Shown: in pieces, positions 51,642-61,158 of the stretch | How the letters are laid out: every line of letters starts with the position of its first letter | Position numbering within the stretch: the stretch's first letter is position 1 | Assembly: GCA_963836915.1 (NCBI GenBank) | Contig: CAWILH010000002.1 | Location: 558,001 to 622,000, forward strand | Origin: Cryomorpha sp963836915 | Lineage (GTDB): Bacteria; Bacteroidota; Bacteroidia; Flavobacteriales_D; Cryomorphaceae | Length of the DNA stretch: 64,000 nt | Direction of reading: 5' to 3' | Position numbers and translations under genes: made by a program | Notes under the pieces: model-generated | Database searches by the model: none | What the model saw: the letters and a program-made list of their open reading frames with translations, nothing else | Told to the model about the DNA's origin: nothing

Positions 51642-54600
51642 TTACGTGGGGAGCCAAGTCGCTTTCGCGAATATCAAATGAAGAATTAATACCGAGCGAT
51701 TCATCTTCGGTATTAAGCAGGTCGAACCATGTATCTGGCAAGTTATTTTTCAAACTAAGTACAATACTTCGTCCGCGGGGCTCGCTATCCAATTGACCTT
51801 TGATGGTTTGGCTGTAAAGCTCGTCATGCAATGCCTCGTATTCTATGGTGAGCAATACATCTGCAATGGAACGGAAATCGAAATCATTGGATGGTTTTTC
51901 CATTCTCAGCTCCCAATTGGTTGCCACACCCGAACCTTCAAAGGGCCTGAGCAATCGGTCATCATTTTCAAACTGTAAAAGGCCGGTATCATTGTATGGT
52001 GAACTCAGGGCAATGCGCTCGGGGTTGCGTGCAATGGTTTTCGATTGGAATATCAATCCGCCTGTCACCACTGTTGAAATCCCTCCATTGAGCAAGGTGG
52101 CCTTAATACCTTTGCTCGGGGGCGTGAGCGCGATAACGCTCACGCTTACACGCTTGATAAGCCGCATATAATGCCCTGGGAAGTCCCGGTCGAAATCCCT
52201 GTTTGTCGTATAGAAATCCAAGACACCCGAATTCCTGAATTGCTCCATTTGTACCGGTTCCAATTCTGCCAAGGAAATGGTTTTGCTCAGTTGCAGTTTT
52301 CGTTGGGTTGTATCTATGTGATACTGCTCCAGTTGGGTTACATCTTTCAGCAGGCGTGCTGAGCCTGTAAGCCCTTTTCTATCTACATCGCTGCTTCCGC
52401 CAGCTATGTCCATGGTATTATTGGCTTCTTGCACCCAATAGTCACTTTTTATAAGGTTTGGCAAGCTGATCTGTCGTTCAAAGGCCAATTGTTGTTCGGC
52501 GAGCTTGGCCATGGCTGTGGCTTCTTGAAGGAAATAAGCATAGATATCTTCCAATATGCCACTCATCCATTCATAAAGTTCTGCATTGGTAAACTTGGTT
52601 TTCAAGAAATCCAATGTTGCTTCCGCTTGATTGAGCTGGATGTCGGCGATTTCCCTTTCTTGGCTTGTAATACGTATGCGGTCATTGGCTATTTTGACCT
52701 GTTGCCCTCCGATTTTCACATCTTGGTTGGCGATGGTTTTTTGGTATTCCCATTCTTGAGTGCGGCGTTGGAGGGAAGCGTATATCTGATTGATTGAAAT
52801 ATTTGAGCCAATATTAGCCAACTCGCTTTGAAGTGACGTTTCAGCAAGTGCAGCCACAGAATACACTGACGCAGCTGCAGTAGCTGCTACCACTGATAAT
52901 GCCACATTTGGACCACCTCCAGCTCCTGCTACCAAGACTGCGGCATTGGTTATTTTTGTAACATAAGCAGCCAAAGACAATCCAATTTGTAGCTGTGCCT
53001 GTAAATTAAAGCTGTTGACCAGCTCACTTTCAAAACTCAACAATCCTTCATCAATCATCCCTTGTAAACCACTTACCTGAATAGTGGCCCTGTCTTTTTG
53101 CAGTTCGGCCAATCCAAGATTGGACTGTGCTTCTTTGATTTTCAAATCTTGTAGCTTGATATTTGACTTGGCCAACTCGATGTCTTGTTTCGCCTTGAAT
53201 TGGGAGTAAGTCTCAGAATCAAATCTTTCCAAGCTTTGCAAAAGCGAGCTTTCCATTTGTTGGGCGATTGAAACAAGCTGCTTTGCACGCTCTACCAGAA
53301 ACTGGTATCGGAAATTGCTGGGTGGTATGGAAAGTTGCCCAGGCAGTTGCAAAACCCCACCAATACCTATGGATGGTATCCCAGTAGTGGTATCCGTGGG
53401 TGCTGCGAAGGGGTTCAGCTCACGTTTCATCCCTGCAATGTTCATGCAATTGTGAATTTTATAAAGATTGGCAGCAGCCGCCATTTTATAGGCTTTCACA
53501 TAAGGGTTTGGCACCACACAAAAAAGAAAAGGCATCCCCGATATCTTGATTTCTGGAAATGGATTGTTTACCACCATGGCTTCCTTGGGCTTACTCCAAA
53601 AAAATTGATTGATGGTATGCCGCTTTGTATTGCCCACGAAGTCAACTTCCGAATCTACCGAGCGGGATATCCCGCCCGCAGGTACCGCATCTCCTTTTAC
53701 CCAACCTAAGTCTGCGCCAGACAGCTCACTTTCAGCATATCCGGTGATAGATGTAAGAACAGATGTGGTATTTCTTTGCGCCACTTCACTGCCTTTTTTA
53801 AATAGACTGTCTTTCGAATTTCCAACCATAGAGAGACCAATCTGGTCGACTACCTGGGCTTCATAATTGTTTAATTTAGTCTCAATGGTATCATTGGTAG
53901 TTGAGTTGGAAATAGCAGTATCGATCAGGGTCTGCACTGTTTCAAACTTCGTTTCATTGGCAGTAGCCCCTGAGAGCTGGCCTTGTACATTGGTAATAAG
54001 CGTCTTAAATGCACTTGGCACCAGAGAGACATCATATAGTCTACGCTTGATTTCGTTCCACCTAAATCTCCATACCAAATCGTCATCTAGGTAAGAGTCA
54101 AGGCTCTGGATGAGTTCATCTTTTGCGCAAGGATCATCGGTATTGAGAACGGCCAACAAGTCGATCATATCTTCATAGAGCTCCCTTGCCCTCGGAACGG
54201 ATTCCGAATTATCAATACTGAATTCACCATTGGCGAAGGAGAACAAACAGTTGGCAATGGATAAGATCACAAACCGTGTATGTGCGTTCTTTCGGGTATT
54301 TGCTATGGCGTGCGGGTTGAGCGGATCTTCGTACCATTCGGCAAGCCGGTCTTCCAATGCATCGAAACTTTCTTCCAATATGAGGCCATAATAAACCTTC
54401 CGATCAGTTTCCGGGGCATAATAATCGTAGATCAGCCGGAACCAATTTAGGGCTTCTTGATAGTATCCATTGGCGCTCAATTTAAGCCCAATGTGCATGG
54501 GGAGGTTGTAGTAGGCTTCTTCTGGATAGATGCGTAATTTTGGATTGCCAAAGTTAATATTGGCTTCCAGATTTATTTGAGTTTGTTCTTTTAAAATTGT

Positions 54601-57600
54601 CCGTTGAGATTTAGTAATGCTTGTATCAAAACTCGGTATTTCATTGAATTTTGGGTTTAGCCCTAGCGGGACATCGTCAAGGTGCAACTCAAGCTGCGCC
54701 AAATCAAAAGAAGCCTTTGTGATAAAAATTCGTGAGCCGGGATCATTTATTTTCTGATAGGCAAATGGTGTGCTAGAGCTGTATAATTGAAGCGGGTTAA
54801 AGTGAGCAATGGTCATTGGAAAGTCTAGCTCAAAGACTTTATCCTCATTGATTGTTTCGTCCAGATCTATGTACTGGTAGTGTGCTTGGGGTAAACTCGT
54901 AGTGCTTTTCAACCAAATAAGATTTTCATTAGTACTGATAGGAAAAATAGTCCTTGATGCAGATTTATCTAGAGAAGTGTACAAAATAGGGATGATTTGT
55001 ATCTGCCCGCTCGATTTTCTATTCATTAACGATAAACCCGTTGACTTCAGGATATAAAACTGGGAAGCCCTCCACCAGGGTATTTCTCCTAATTCATTTT
55101 TTTGCCTGTATTCTTCAACTTCACCTTGGACATGTACCATTCGTTCTATTAAACCTTGATTAAAATCTCTACCTGGTACCAGGTTGATTGCGTTTTTACC
55201 GAAGTCCTTCCACAGGGTACACGCCCAAAGGGTATCTTTAGCCGCTCCACTTGTAAATGTTTCTCCTGATCCATCCAGTCTTCGAGTGAATACCAGATTT
55301 GCGTTCTTTTCAACCATTTTATCATCATTTCGCACACCATAGTTTGAAAGGAGACTTATGGCCAAGAAGGGAGGTTCCCAATTATAATTGTTTTCACATA
55401 CCACAATATTAGAAATCTCAAGCTTCAGGTTCTCAAGAAGTTCTTCACCCTTAGGATGATCATGCCATGAATTCTCTCCGCTTATTATTATTGCAAGTTC
55501 ATCTTTGGTTACCACAAATTTCAATGGTGTAGCTTCCCAAGAGTTAGATGTCAAATCAAATCGCAAAGCATGAAATTTATCGTGCTCGTCAAAGACATTC
55601 AGGATATAAAAAACATATATATGATTGATCTGTCGTGATTTACTAATAAAAATATCGCTTCCTTTTATGATGGCATTTTCAGGAAGGTTAGGAATGCAGC
55701 TCCAGAGAGTCCTTTGATCCAATTCGTCTTCAGCTTTGCGGACTGTGGTAAAGTAGGACTTTCCACTGTTTGAGGCTGTAGCAAATACAAAAGTCCAGTT
55801 TTCGGTCATATATGAAGCTCCTGCACAATCATCTGCTTTTTGAGTCATTACATCCGCCTGTACCGTAGATTTTAATTCCAGCGTCTGTATATCTTTCAGA
55901 TACTCCCGGTACTCTTCTGCGACCTTACAGGCAGAATAAGGATTAAATCTGCGGTCATTTTGGGTATCGCGAATTATCTCTTTGAAGATCGGCGTAGCAT
56001 TGGCTTTCAGACTCGGGAGTAAAATGTTCTCTGGGTAAAGAAAGACAAACATGGAAGCACGCCAATTAGCATAGCTGCCCATCCATGTCCAGACTGTATC
56101 AAAGGAAGGGGTGACCAATGCAATAGCGGGATAGTCGGAAAGGATGTCGCCCGTATTTGATTTCCAAAGCAGCTGCTGCATGCTCTCTATCGCTTGGGCT
56201 ATGCGGTTGGTTTTCGTGCAGCAATTATCCTGGAGGTCGATCAAAAGTTTATCACCCAATCTTCGCGCCTTTTCACTAAGCCCAATAGCACCTTCACTTG
56301 GGCTGCCCGGTACCACATCACCGGAATAGGTAGTATCAATAAGCGCATCGCGCAAAAACCCGATGTTTTCGTCGTCCACATCAAACAGGAGTTGGGAATA
56401 GCCCCGCTTCATCTCAAGCTCTTCCTTAATTCTTGATGAAACAATGCGCCGCCAATTGTTCAGATCTTGGCTGGATGCCAAATATGGATTTAGTTCATAA
56501 GGCACTGTAGGGGGATACGTGGAATAATCGTCATTGCGTGCCAAGAAAAAATCGGGTGATTGTGTGATGTTATCGGCTTCTTCGTTTTTTCGATATTGAT
56601 AGGACAACCTGCGTTTTTGTACTTTTTGTAAGATACGGGCCATTCGCTCCTTCTCTTCCGATTCCAAGGCGCTAGGATTGGCTGCAGCATTATTCACTTT
56701 TACCAAGAAATTATAATCTGTTCGCTCAACCTGAAGCTGTTCCAATGCCTTGCCGATATCTTCTCCTTCTGCTTTTCTGGTTTCAAGCATGGAAATCGTA
56801 ACCACTGAATCATCGAAAAGATAATCTTCAAAAACTGAATTAAAAGTTGATGATCCTGAATTGATTGCGGTTGCAATTGCATTATATTTCGCGATGTTAT
56901 TATTAAAGCGGGCTTTCCAAAGATCGAATGCTTCGTTGCCCTGAATGGGATTCACAAGATATGCTGGGCCGATTAAGTCAGGATCGATCAGCGGCCTTCG
57001 GTTATGTTCGCGATACGCACTCTTCCATTCTTCGCGCTCTTGAGTCGACGCCCGCCACTTTGGTAAATTGGCCTTACGCAGCTGCCAGTACTTAATGGTG
57101 CTTTGATTTATATCTGCTGTCAGCCAAGAACTGTAAAGGGTATGGACTTTTCGCGCCGTAGTGGCTATCCCGTAAAATCGCTCCCACTCGGGTTCGGTGA
57201 TGCTGGTCTCATCAGTGTAATACTTTTCTCCTAGCGTAACGAGGTATACAAAATCTTCAATGGTCAGTTTGAGTACCTCTGTGATCTCGGTTCTGGCATT
57301 ATCTGCACTAGTGGGATCATCGAGCTGTTCGGCCAGGCTTACAAAACTATTGGTTGCGCCATTGTAGTTGTAACCCGTGCTGTTAAAAGCGTTGTTGATT
57401 TTAAACGCATAAGTTGTCAAGGCAAGCAAATTGTTTTTGGCAGTTGTAAGTTCACCTTCCCTGATGAGATATTTGTTGGTCTTGGCATCATATCCATTTT
57501 TCTGATAAGTCAGCTCTGGTAGACCCGCCGTCGAGATGAACTCAGGGTCGATGATGGGAATTAGCAAAGGATCTGGTGTTGAATTCAAGATTGGCCATTT

Positions 57601-58803
57601 GCCTTCTTTTGGTTCCCGCTCGGAAATCCAAAACTCTTTGGAAGAGAGCTCAATTCTAGAACCACCAATGGGCGCATTTTCTTCTGCCAACCAAATGGTC
57701 TTAAATGCTCTCTTTACCACCTGAGTAAGTATATTTATAGATTCAATAACTTCACTGATAGTCAATTGTATAGATGCTAATTCTTTGTTATAGAGATCCA
57801 TAAAGCGGGTCAATTCCGCTGTCTTCAATAAATATGTACTCCAAAGGGTATCAGCAGCGGCAGAGCTTCCACTATTTACCGCACCTAGTAACCTTTGCAG
57901 AGAATTACCATTTGTTTCTAAAATCGCGTAGGATGGCCAGATTCCTCCAATCTGATTGGTTGAAGAAGTACCAGCCTTTGTGTATACAAATTTATTGCCG
58001 GTAGCCGTACTTTTCATCCTATCAATTCTGGCACCATTGGTCGCCAGCGTTAGAAGGACTTGATAAACTTCAGTATCAACAAATTTTCTTCTCGCCTTCC
58101 AAACTTGAAATGCTTTTCGATTTGAATCATCCTTTGGAAATCTAAAGTCATCAACAGTAACTACATCAGGATCGATAATCACCGCGGTGCCATTGTGGTA
58201 GGGTGTGTCAATATAATCCCGTTCTTTCCATACTTGGCGCAGTCTTAATGCTTTCCACTCTTCGATTTTGGAAAGTCCAGGGGCAGTGGTTGTAGTAGAA
58301 TCGGGCAATCCAAAATTTGTGGCCAGAAAATCCTCGCTAAGCGGAAAAGGTGTCGCAGATAGATTCTTGAAAATGACATTGATGGTATCTGGGGTGCCAG
58401 AAATATCCAGCACTAAACCGATGCGGTTTGCATAGCGCTGTTTCGCTTCCGGATCAGATGCAGATTGAATGCTCAAAAGCTCTTCATACGATGTTCCAAG
58501 TTTATTGAGAATTGTACGGTAGGTTTCTTCTAGGTATTGTTTTTCTAAAATTGTGAGTCTGGCCATATTGACCGTCACACCAGCTGCCATGGACCGCACG
58601 CGTAAAACTTCGGTCGCGATCCGCGCTTGGCAGACTTGATTTTCCAATGAATCACAATTGGCGGGGAGCTGGGTGAAATCCCTATGAAGGTTGGTTGATA
58701 GCCAAGAGCTATTCAGGAAATCAGAAGCAGAAGTTTTAATATTCTCAAATGAAAAACTTGTCAGATCGGCCAGATAAGCAACGGGCCCACTGCTGACTGG
58801 CAT
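51589..58803 (-). CDS. TcA-like Tc-toxin subunit, main part
   Basis: 2,404 residues in view. TcA forms the bell-shaped pentameric channel that injects the TcB/C cocoon cargo. Visible here: the continuation of the N-terminal cysteine motif (GPVAYLADLTSF), a long helical shell, a neuraminidase-like/receptor region, and a helical channel region with repeated heptads (about residues 1860-2170: KSNIKLQDLKIKEAQSNLGL, RIRITSQEREIADIQLNQAE). The channel surrounds a hydrophobic tip at about 1938-1984 (NVALSVVAATAAASVYSVAA). A TcB-binding C-terminal domain follows (DFPGHYMRLIKRVSVSVIAL, then LRPFEGSGVATNWELRM). Frames are broken near 58788 and 51646. Family assignment rests on this domain order and the FPGHYMR motif. 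Confidence 0.85.
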   Translation of the reverse strand: MPVSSGPVAYLADLTSFSFENIKTSASDFLNSSWLSTNLHRDFTQLPANCDSLENQVCQARIATEVLRVRSMAAGVTVNMARLTILEKQYLEETYRTILNKLGTSYEELLSIQSASDPEAKQRYANRIGLVLDISGTPDTINVIFKNLSATPFPLSEDFLATNFGLPDSTTTTAPGLSKIEEWKALRLRQVWKERDYIDTPYHNGTAVIIDPDVVTVDDFRFPKDDSNRKAFQVWKARRKFVDTEVYQVLLTLATNGARIDRMKSTATGNKFVYTKAGTSSTNQIGGIWPSYAILETNGNSLQRLLGAVNSGSSAAADTLWSTYLLKTAELTRFMDLYNKELASIQLTISEVIESINILTQVVKRAFKTIWLAEENAPIGGSRIELSSKEFWISEREPKEGKWPILNSTPDPLLIPIIDPEFISTAGLPELTYQKNGYDAKTNKYLIREGELTTAKNNLLALTTYAFKINNAFNSTGYNYNGATNSFVSLAEQLDDPTSADNARTEITEVLKLTIEDFVYLVTLGEKYYTDETSITEPEWERFYGIATTARKVHTLYSSWLTADINQSTIKYWQLRKANLPKWRASTQEREEWKSAYREHNRRPLIDPDLIGPAYLVNPIQGNEAFDLWKARFNNNIAKYNAIATAINSGSSTFNSVFEDYLFDDSVVTISMLETRKAEGEDIGKALEQLQVERTDYNFLVKVNNAAANPSALESEEKERMARILQKVQKRRLSYQYRKNEEADNITQSPDFFLARNDDYSTYPPTVPYELNPYLASSQDLNNWRRIVSSRIKEELEMKRGYSQLLFDVDDENIGFLRDALIDTTYSGDVVPGSPSEGAIGLSEKARRLGDKLLIDLQDNCCTKTNRIAQAIESMQQLLWKSNTGDILSDYPAIALVTPSFDTVWTWMGSYANWRASMFVFLYPENILLPSLKANATPIFKEIIRDTQNDRRFNPYSACKVAEEYREYLKDIQTLELKSTVQADVMTQKADDCAGASYMTENWTFVFATASNSGKSYFTTVRKAEDELDQRTLWSCIPNLPENAIIKGSDIFISKSRQINHIYVFYILNVFDEHDKFHALRFDLTSNSWEATPLKFVVTKDELAIIISGENSWHDHPKGEELLENLKLEISNIVVCENNYNWEPPFLAISLLSNYGVRNDDKMVEKNANLVFTRRLDGSGETFTSGAAKDTLWACTLWKDFGKNAINLVPGRDFNQGLIERMVHVQGEVEEYRQKNELGEIPWWRASQFYILKSTGLSLMNRKSSGQIQIIPILYTSLDKSASRTIFPISTNENLIWLKSTTSLPQAHYQYIDLDETINEDKVFELDFPMTIAHFNPLQLYSSSTPFAYQKINDPGSRIFITKASFDLAQLELHLDDVPLGLNPKFNEIPSFDTSITKSQRTILKEQTQINLEANINFGNPKLRIYPEEAYYNLPMHIGLKLSANGYYQEALNWFRLIYDYYAPETDRKVYYGLILEESFDALEDRLAEWYEDPLNPHAIANTRKNAHTRFVILSIANCLFSFANGEFSIDNSESVPRARELYEDMIDLLAVLNTDDPCAKDELIQSLDSYLDDDLVWRFRWNEIKRRLYDVSLVPSAFKTLITNVQGQLSGATANETKFETVQTLIDTAISNSTTNDTIETKLNNYEAQVVDQIGLSMVGNSKDSLFKKGSEVAQRNTTSVLTSITGYAESELSGADLGWVKGDAVPAGGISRSVDSEVDFVGNTKRHTINQFFWSKPKEAMVVNNPFPEIKISGMPFLFCVVPNPYVKAYKMAAAANLYKIHNCMNIAGMKRELNPFAAPTDTTTGIPSIGIGGVLQLPGQLSIPPSNFRYQFLVERAKQLVSIAQQMESSLLQSLERFDSETYSQFKAKQDIELAKSNIKLQDLKIKEAQSNLGLAELQKDRATIQVSGLQGMIDEGLLSFESELVNSFNLQAQLQIGLSLAAYVTKITNAAVLVAGAGGGPNVALSVVAATAAASVYSVAALAETSLQSELANIGSNISINQIYASLQRRTQEWEYQKTIANQDVKIGGQQVKIANDRIRITSQEREIADIQLNQAEATLDFLKTKFTNAELYEWMSGILEDIYAYFLQEATAMAKLAEQQLAFERQISLPNLIKSDYWVQEANNTMDIAGGSSDVDRKGLTGSARLLKDVTQLEQYHIDTTQRKLQLSKTISLAELEPVQMEQFRNSGVLDFYTTNRDFDRDFPGHYMRLIKRVSVSVIALTPPSKGIKATLLNGGISTVVTGGLIFQSKTIARNPERIALSSPYNDTGLLQFENDDRLLRPFEGSGVATNWELRMEKPSNDFDFRSIADVLLTIEYEALHDELYSQTIKGQLDSEPRGRSIVLSLKNNLPDTWFDLLNTEDESLGINSSFDIRESDLAPHVNFGLYHQSSNLHVARFG

Positions 58804-60110
58804 TCATCACAGCCGCATTTGGCCACTTCCTTTACGTTTGCGGCACTAGGAGCAGGGTTCAGTGAATCTTTAGGCTGGGAAAGCTGCTGTACCGCCAGCT
58901 CAGCTATCTTCTTAGCGGCATCATAAAACTGGGCGGCTTTCAGGACGCCGCCAAGCGCCGTCTCTGTTTCATCGATAAAGCGTTCTCTTGAAGTTCGGCT
59001 TACGGCAATGTAACTGTCATACTTCGAATTGCCCACGTTCAAAAGGTTCTTGATCTCATTCGTATTCAAACCTATTAAGTTGAACATAGAATGTGCGTCT
59101 ATTTTCCGTAATGTAGTTTTTTGGGCTGTTGAAAGTGAGCCTAAATCTGTTCGATTGCGCAGCAAACCGATAGACCTAACTCCGTCCAGTGTTCGATTGG
59201 CCCCCAAAGCAGCATTTACGCTAGACGGTATTGTTCCAGCCCCTAAACTGCTGATCGCCGGGCTTACGACGGTTGTCTTGACGAGACTCATTACCTTTAT
59301 CGATTCTTGATCTAAAGGGTTGAAAATCAGGTTTTGGGTTTTTGTATTATACCTATCGGTACTGGCAGTCACATTGATATTCACATTGGCCGTGAGAGCT
59401 GAAAAAGTAGAAAACGACAGCTCAAAATACCCTCTGGCATTTGTATATGTTCTTCCGTTTCCAACATAGTTTGGAGTAGGGTTCAGAATCACTTTACCAT
59501 TGCGGATGCCTTTGCTGGTATCAACGCTATCTACAACGCGTCCTATAAGTTTATAAGTGTTTACCCTAAACCTAAGTAAGTCATTCGCCGCGGTGATGAG
59601 ATATTCGGCCTGGGCATTGAAGAATTCAAGGGTCATTGCGTCCCTAAGCTCAGTTTCATTCATGGCGGCAAAGGCTATGAAAGAATTTTCCGTATTGCCT
59701 ATGGGATAATCCTTTTGAAAATCTGCGGTCAAAACACCGATCATATTTCTACGGACAGGACGAACCAAGCTTAATAATTGATCATATAGAGTGGCTGCCT
59801 TTTCAACTTGCCTTCGCGTTCTGGGACTGTTGATGTCATAATTATTGTTATTCGCCATCACCACCTCTGCCTTAGCATCTCTTCCATTTGAAATGAGCGT
59901 AGAAAACAAAGCTGGAACAAAGGTTTTTGAGATATCCGGGTTTTGCAAAGTGTTTTCGGATATTGCATTTGCTAAATAAGAACTGTCGAAAGATGCTAAT
60001 TCTTCGACCGATGAAGCAAGGCGCAGCGTTGACCTAATTAGCTCAATGAGTTGAGTACTCTCGGCTCCATTTTCTGCGGGTAGGTATGCAATCAGTTCAT
60101 TTAAGTCCAT
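58761..60110 (-). CDS. TcA-like Tc-toxin subunit, N-terminal part
   Basis: 449 residues. Helical N-terminus; at about 205-285 a carboxypeptidase-regulatory/CnaB-like beta domain (YKLIGRVVDSVDTSKGIRNG, then YTNARGYFELSF), unusual for TcA; then a VRP1-like region (IKNLLNVGNSKYDSYIAVSR). It ends with the TcA cysteine motif CGCDECQSAV. In intact TcA proteins this is followed by S/G-P-AYL-DLL, found here in the next frame (GPVAYLADL). One base is missing in GGGCCCGTTGC near 58788. It starts at the ATG at 60110, divergent from a LuxR-type regulator 254 bases away. Confidence 0.82.
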   Translation of the reverse strand: MDLNELIAYLPAENGAESTQLIELIRSTLRLASSVEELASFDSSYLANAISENTLQNPDISKTFVPALFSTLISNGRDAKAEVVMANNNNYDINSPRTRRQVEKAATLYDQLLSLVRPVRRNMIGVLTADFQKDYPIGNTENSFIAFAAMNETELRDAMTLEFFNAQAEYLITAANDLLRFRVNTYKLIGRVVDSVDTSKGIRNGKVILNPTPNYVGNGRTYTNARGYFELSFSTFSALTANVNINVTASTDRYNTKTQNLIFNPLDQESIKVMSLVKTTVVSPAISSLGAGTIPSSVNAALGANRTLDGVRSIGLLRNRTDLGSLSTAQKTTLRKIDAHSMFNLIGLNTNEIKNLLNVGNSKYDSYIAVSRTSRERFIDETETALGGVLKAAQFYDAAKKIAELAVQQLSQPKDSLNPAPSAANVKEVAKCGCDECQSAVGPLLIWPI

Positions 60111-60294
60111 GATATCTCAGATTTTTGGGTATTTTATTTTGGATAAAGAACACCATTCCATGGCTTTTTATTCTTATCATAATTATGGATTTTATTACCT
60201 AATTTCGGCCAGCTGCTTCATCATTTTTAGTGATTTCGTTTACTTGAAACTGACACAATATAAAATTGAACAGCCGTTATATATTCATAAATAA

Positions 60295-60302
60295 TATCTT
60301 TG
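60295..60302 (+). promoter_or_regulatory. Candidate -7 box for the LuxR-type regulator
   Basis: TATCTTTG matches TAnnTTTG in the divergent region between TcA and the regulator, 62 bases before the TTG start. No convincing -33 element. I find no exact TAnnTTTG for the TcA operon on the other strand, which would fit dependence on an activator. Confidence 0.4.
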
Positions 60303-60364
60303 ACCTGAGAATTCATATCATCATCTAATTTAGTTTTCTGACTCTAACCAAAACTTACTTCGCC

Positions 60365-60973
60365 TTGATAACCATCGGAATATATGATCAGCTAGATCTG
60401 CGCTTGAGCACTTACACTCAACTCTTGAACAGTGTTGATTTTGTAACCATTCAGTTTTCTACTGACAAGGAAAAAGTCCTGCTCGATCAGTTACGCAATC
60501 AACCAACGGACATCTTGATTCTGCTAAGCACAAAGACAGATCCGGCTTTTAAGGAGATTGCCTTGAAATGTCTAAAGCTAAACTGTAAGACTATTGCCAT
60601 AACCACAGAAATAAGTCGATGGCTTATCTCAAATATGCAGACCCTGGGAATACGTGGGTATCTGGTCATGGGTACCAAGGCGTCCAATCTGATGGACGCC
60701 ATTCAGGATGTTCACCAAGGAAAATATTATTGTTGCCGAGAAGTCAGTTCAGCTATGCTATCCATGAAGAATGAAACGGCAGAAACCTTTTCACTTCGTG
60801 AAAAAGAAATTATTCGACTTTTGATTGATGATAAATCCAGCAAAGAAATTGCCCAAGAACTTCATTTATCTCAACACACGATTTCATCCCATCGAAAGAG
60901 CATCTTGAGAAAGTTTAAAGTGCATAGCACTACAGGCATGGTCAAAAAAGCTATTGATTTGGGGATCGCTTAG
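60365..60973 (+). CDS. LuxR/NarL-type regulator with degenerate receiver
   Basis: 202 residues. Residues 1-120 have the receiver fold, but the phosphorylation pocket is missing: the strand that should end in Asp reads PTDILILLSTKTDP, the acidic pair after the first strand is IYDQLD, and the lysine position reads GYLVMGT. Residues 138-202 are a typical LuxR helix-turn-helix (SLREKEIIRLLIDDKSSKEI, then LSQHTISSHRKSILRKF). Start is TTG at 60365; no in-frame ATG precedes it before the stop at 60326. Divergent placement suggests it controls the Tc operon without classical phosphorylation. Confidence 0.82.
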   Translation: MITIGIYDQLDLRLSTYTQLLNSVDFVTIQFSTDKEKVLLDQLRNQPTDILILLSTKTDPAFKEIALKCLKLNCKTIAITTEISRWLISNMQTLGIRGYLVMGTKASNLMDAIQDVHQGKYYCCREVSSAMLSMKNETAETFSLREKEIIRLLIDDKSSKEIAQELHLSQHTISSHRKSILRKFKVHSTTGMVKKAIDLGIA

Positions 60974-61158
60974 GAGCGGCTCAAAATTAACGAATACGAA
61001 ATCGGAATAGTTGGTCCCCAGAATAATCTGTGATGTTGTAAGCTATGGATATGCATTCTTAAGCCGCCCTTTCGGCTTATACTCACAGACGCTGGTTCAC
61101 ACTCTCTTTAGTAGCTTCTATTTAAGTAAGATTCAAATTTCTGTTTTGCCTTACCGTA

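Noticed and set aside
28206..60110. Extracellular contractile injection system or T6SS
   Set aside because: No sheath, tube, baseplate, spike or AAA ATPase genes are present; TcA, SpvB and FG-GAP domains identify a Tc complex.
60109..60294. Plus-strand 61-residue ORF in the TcA/LuxR intergenic region
   Set aside because: Low-complexity hydrophobic composition, begins inside the TcA start codon region, and covers the expected promoter region.
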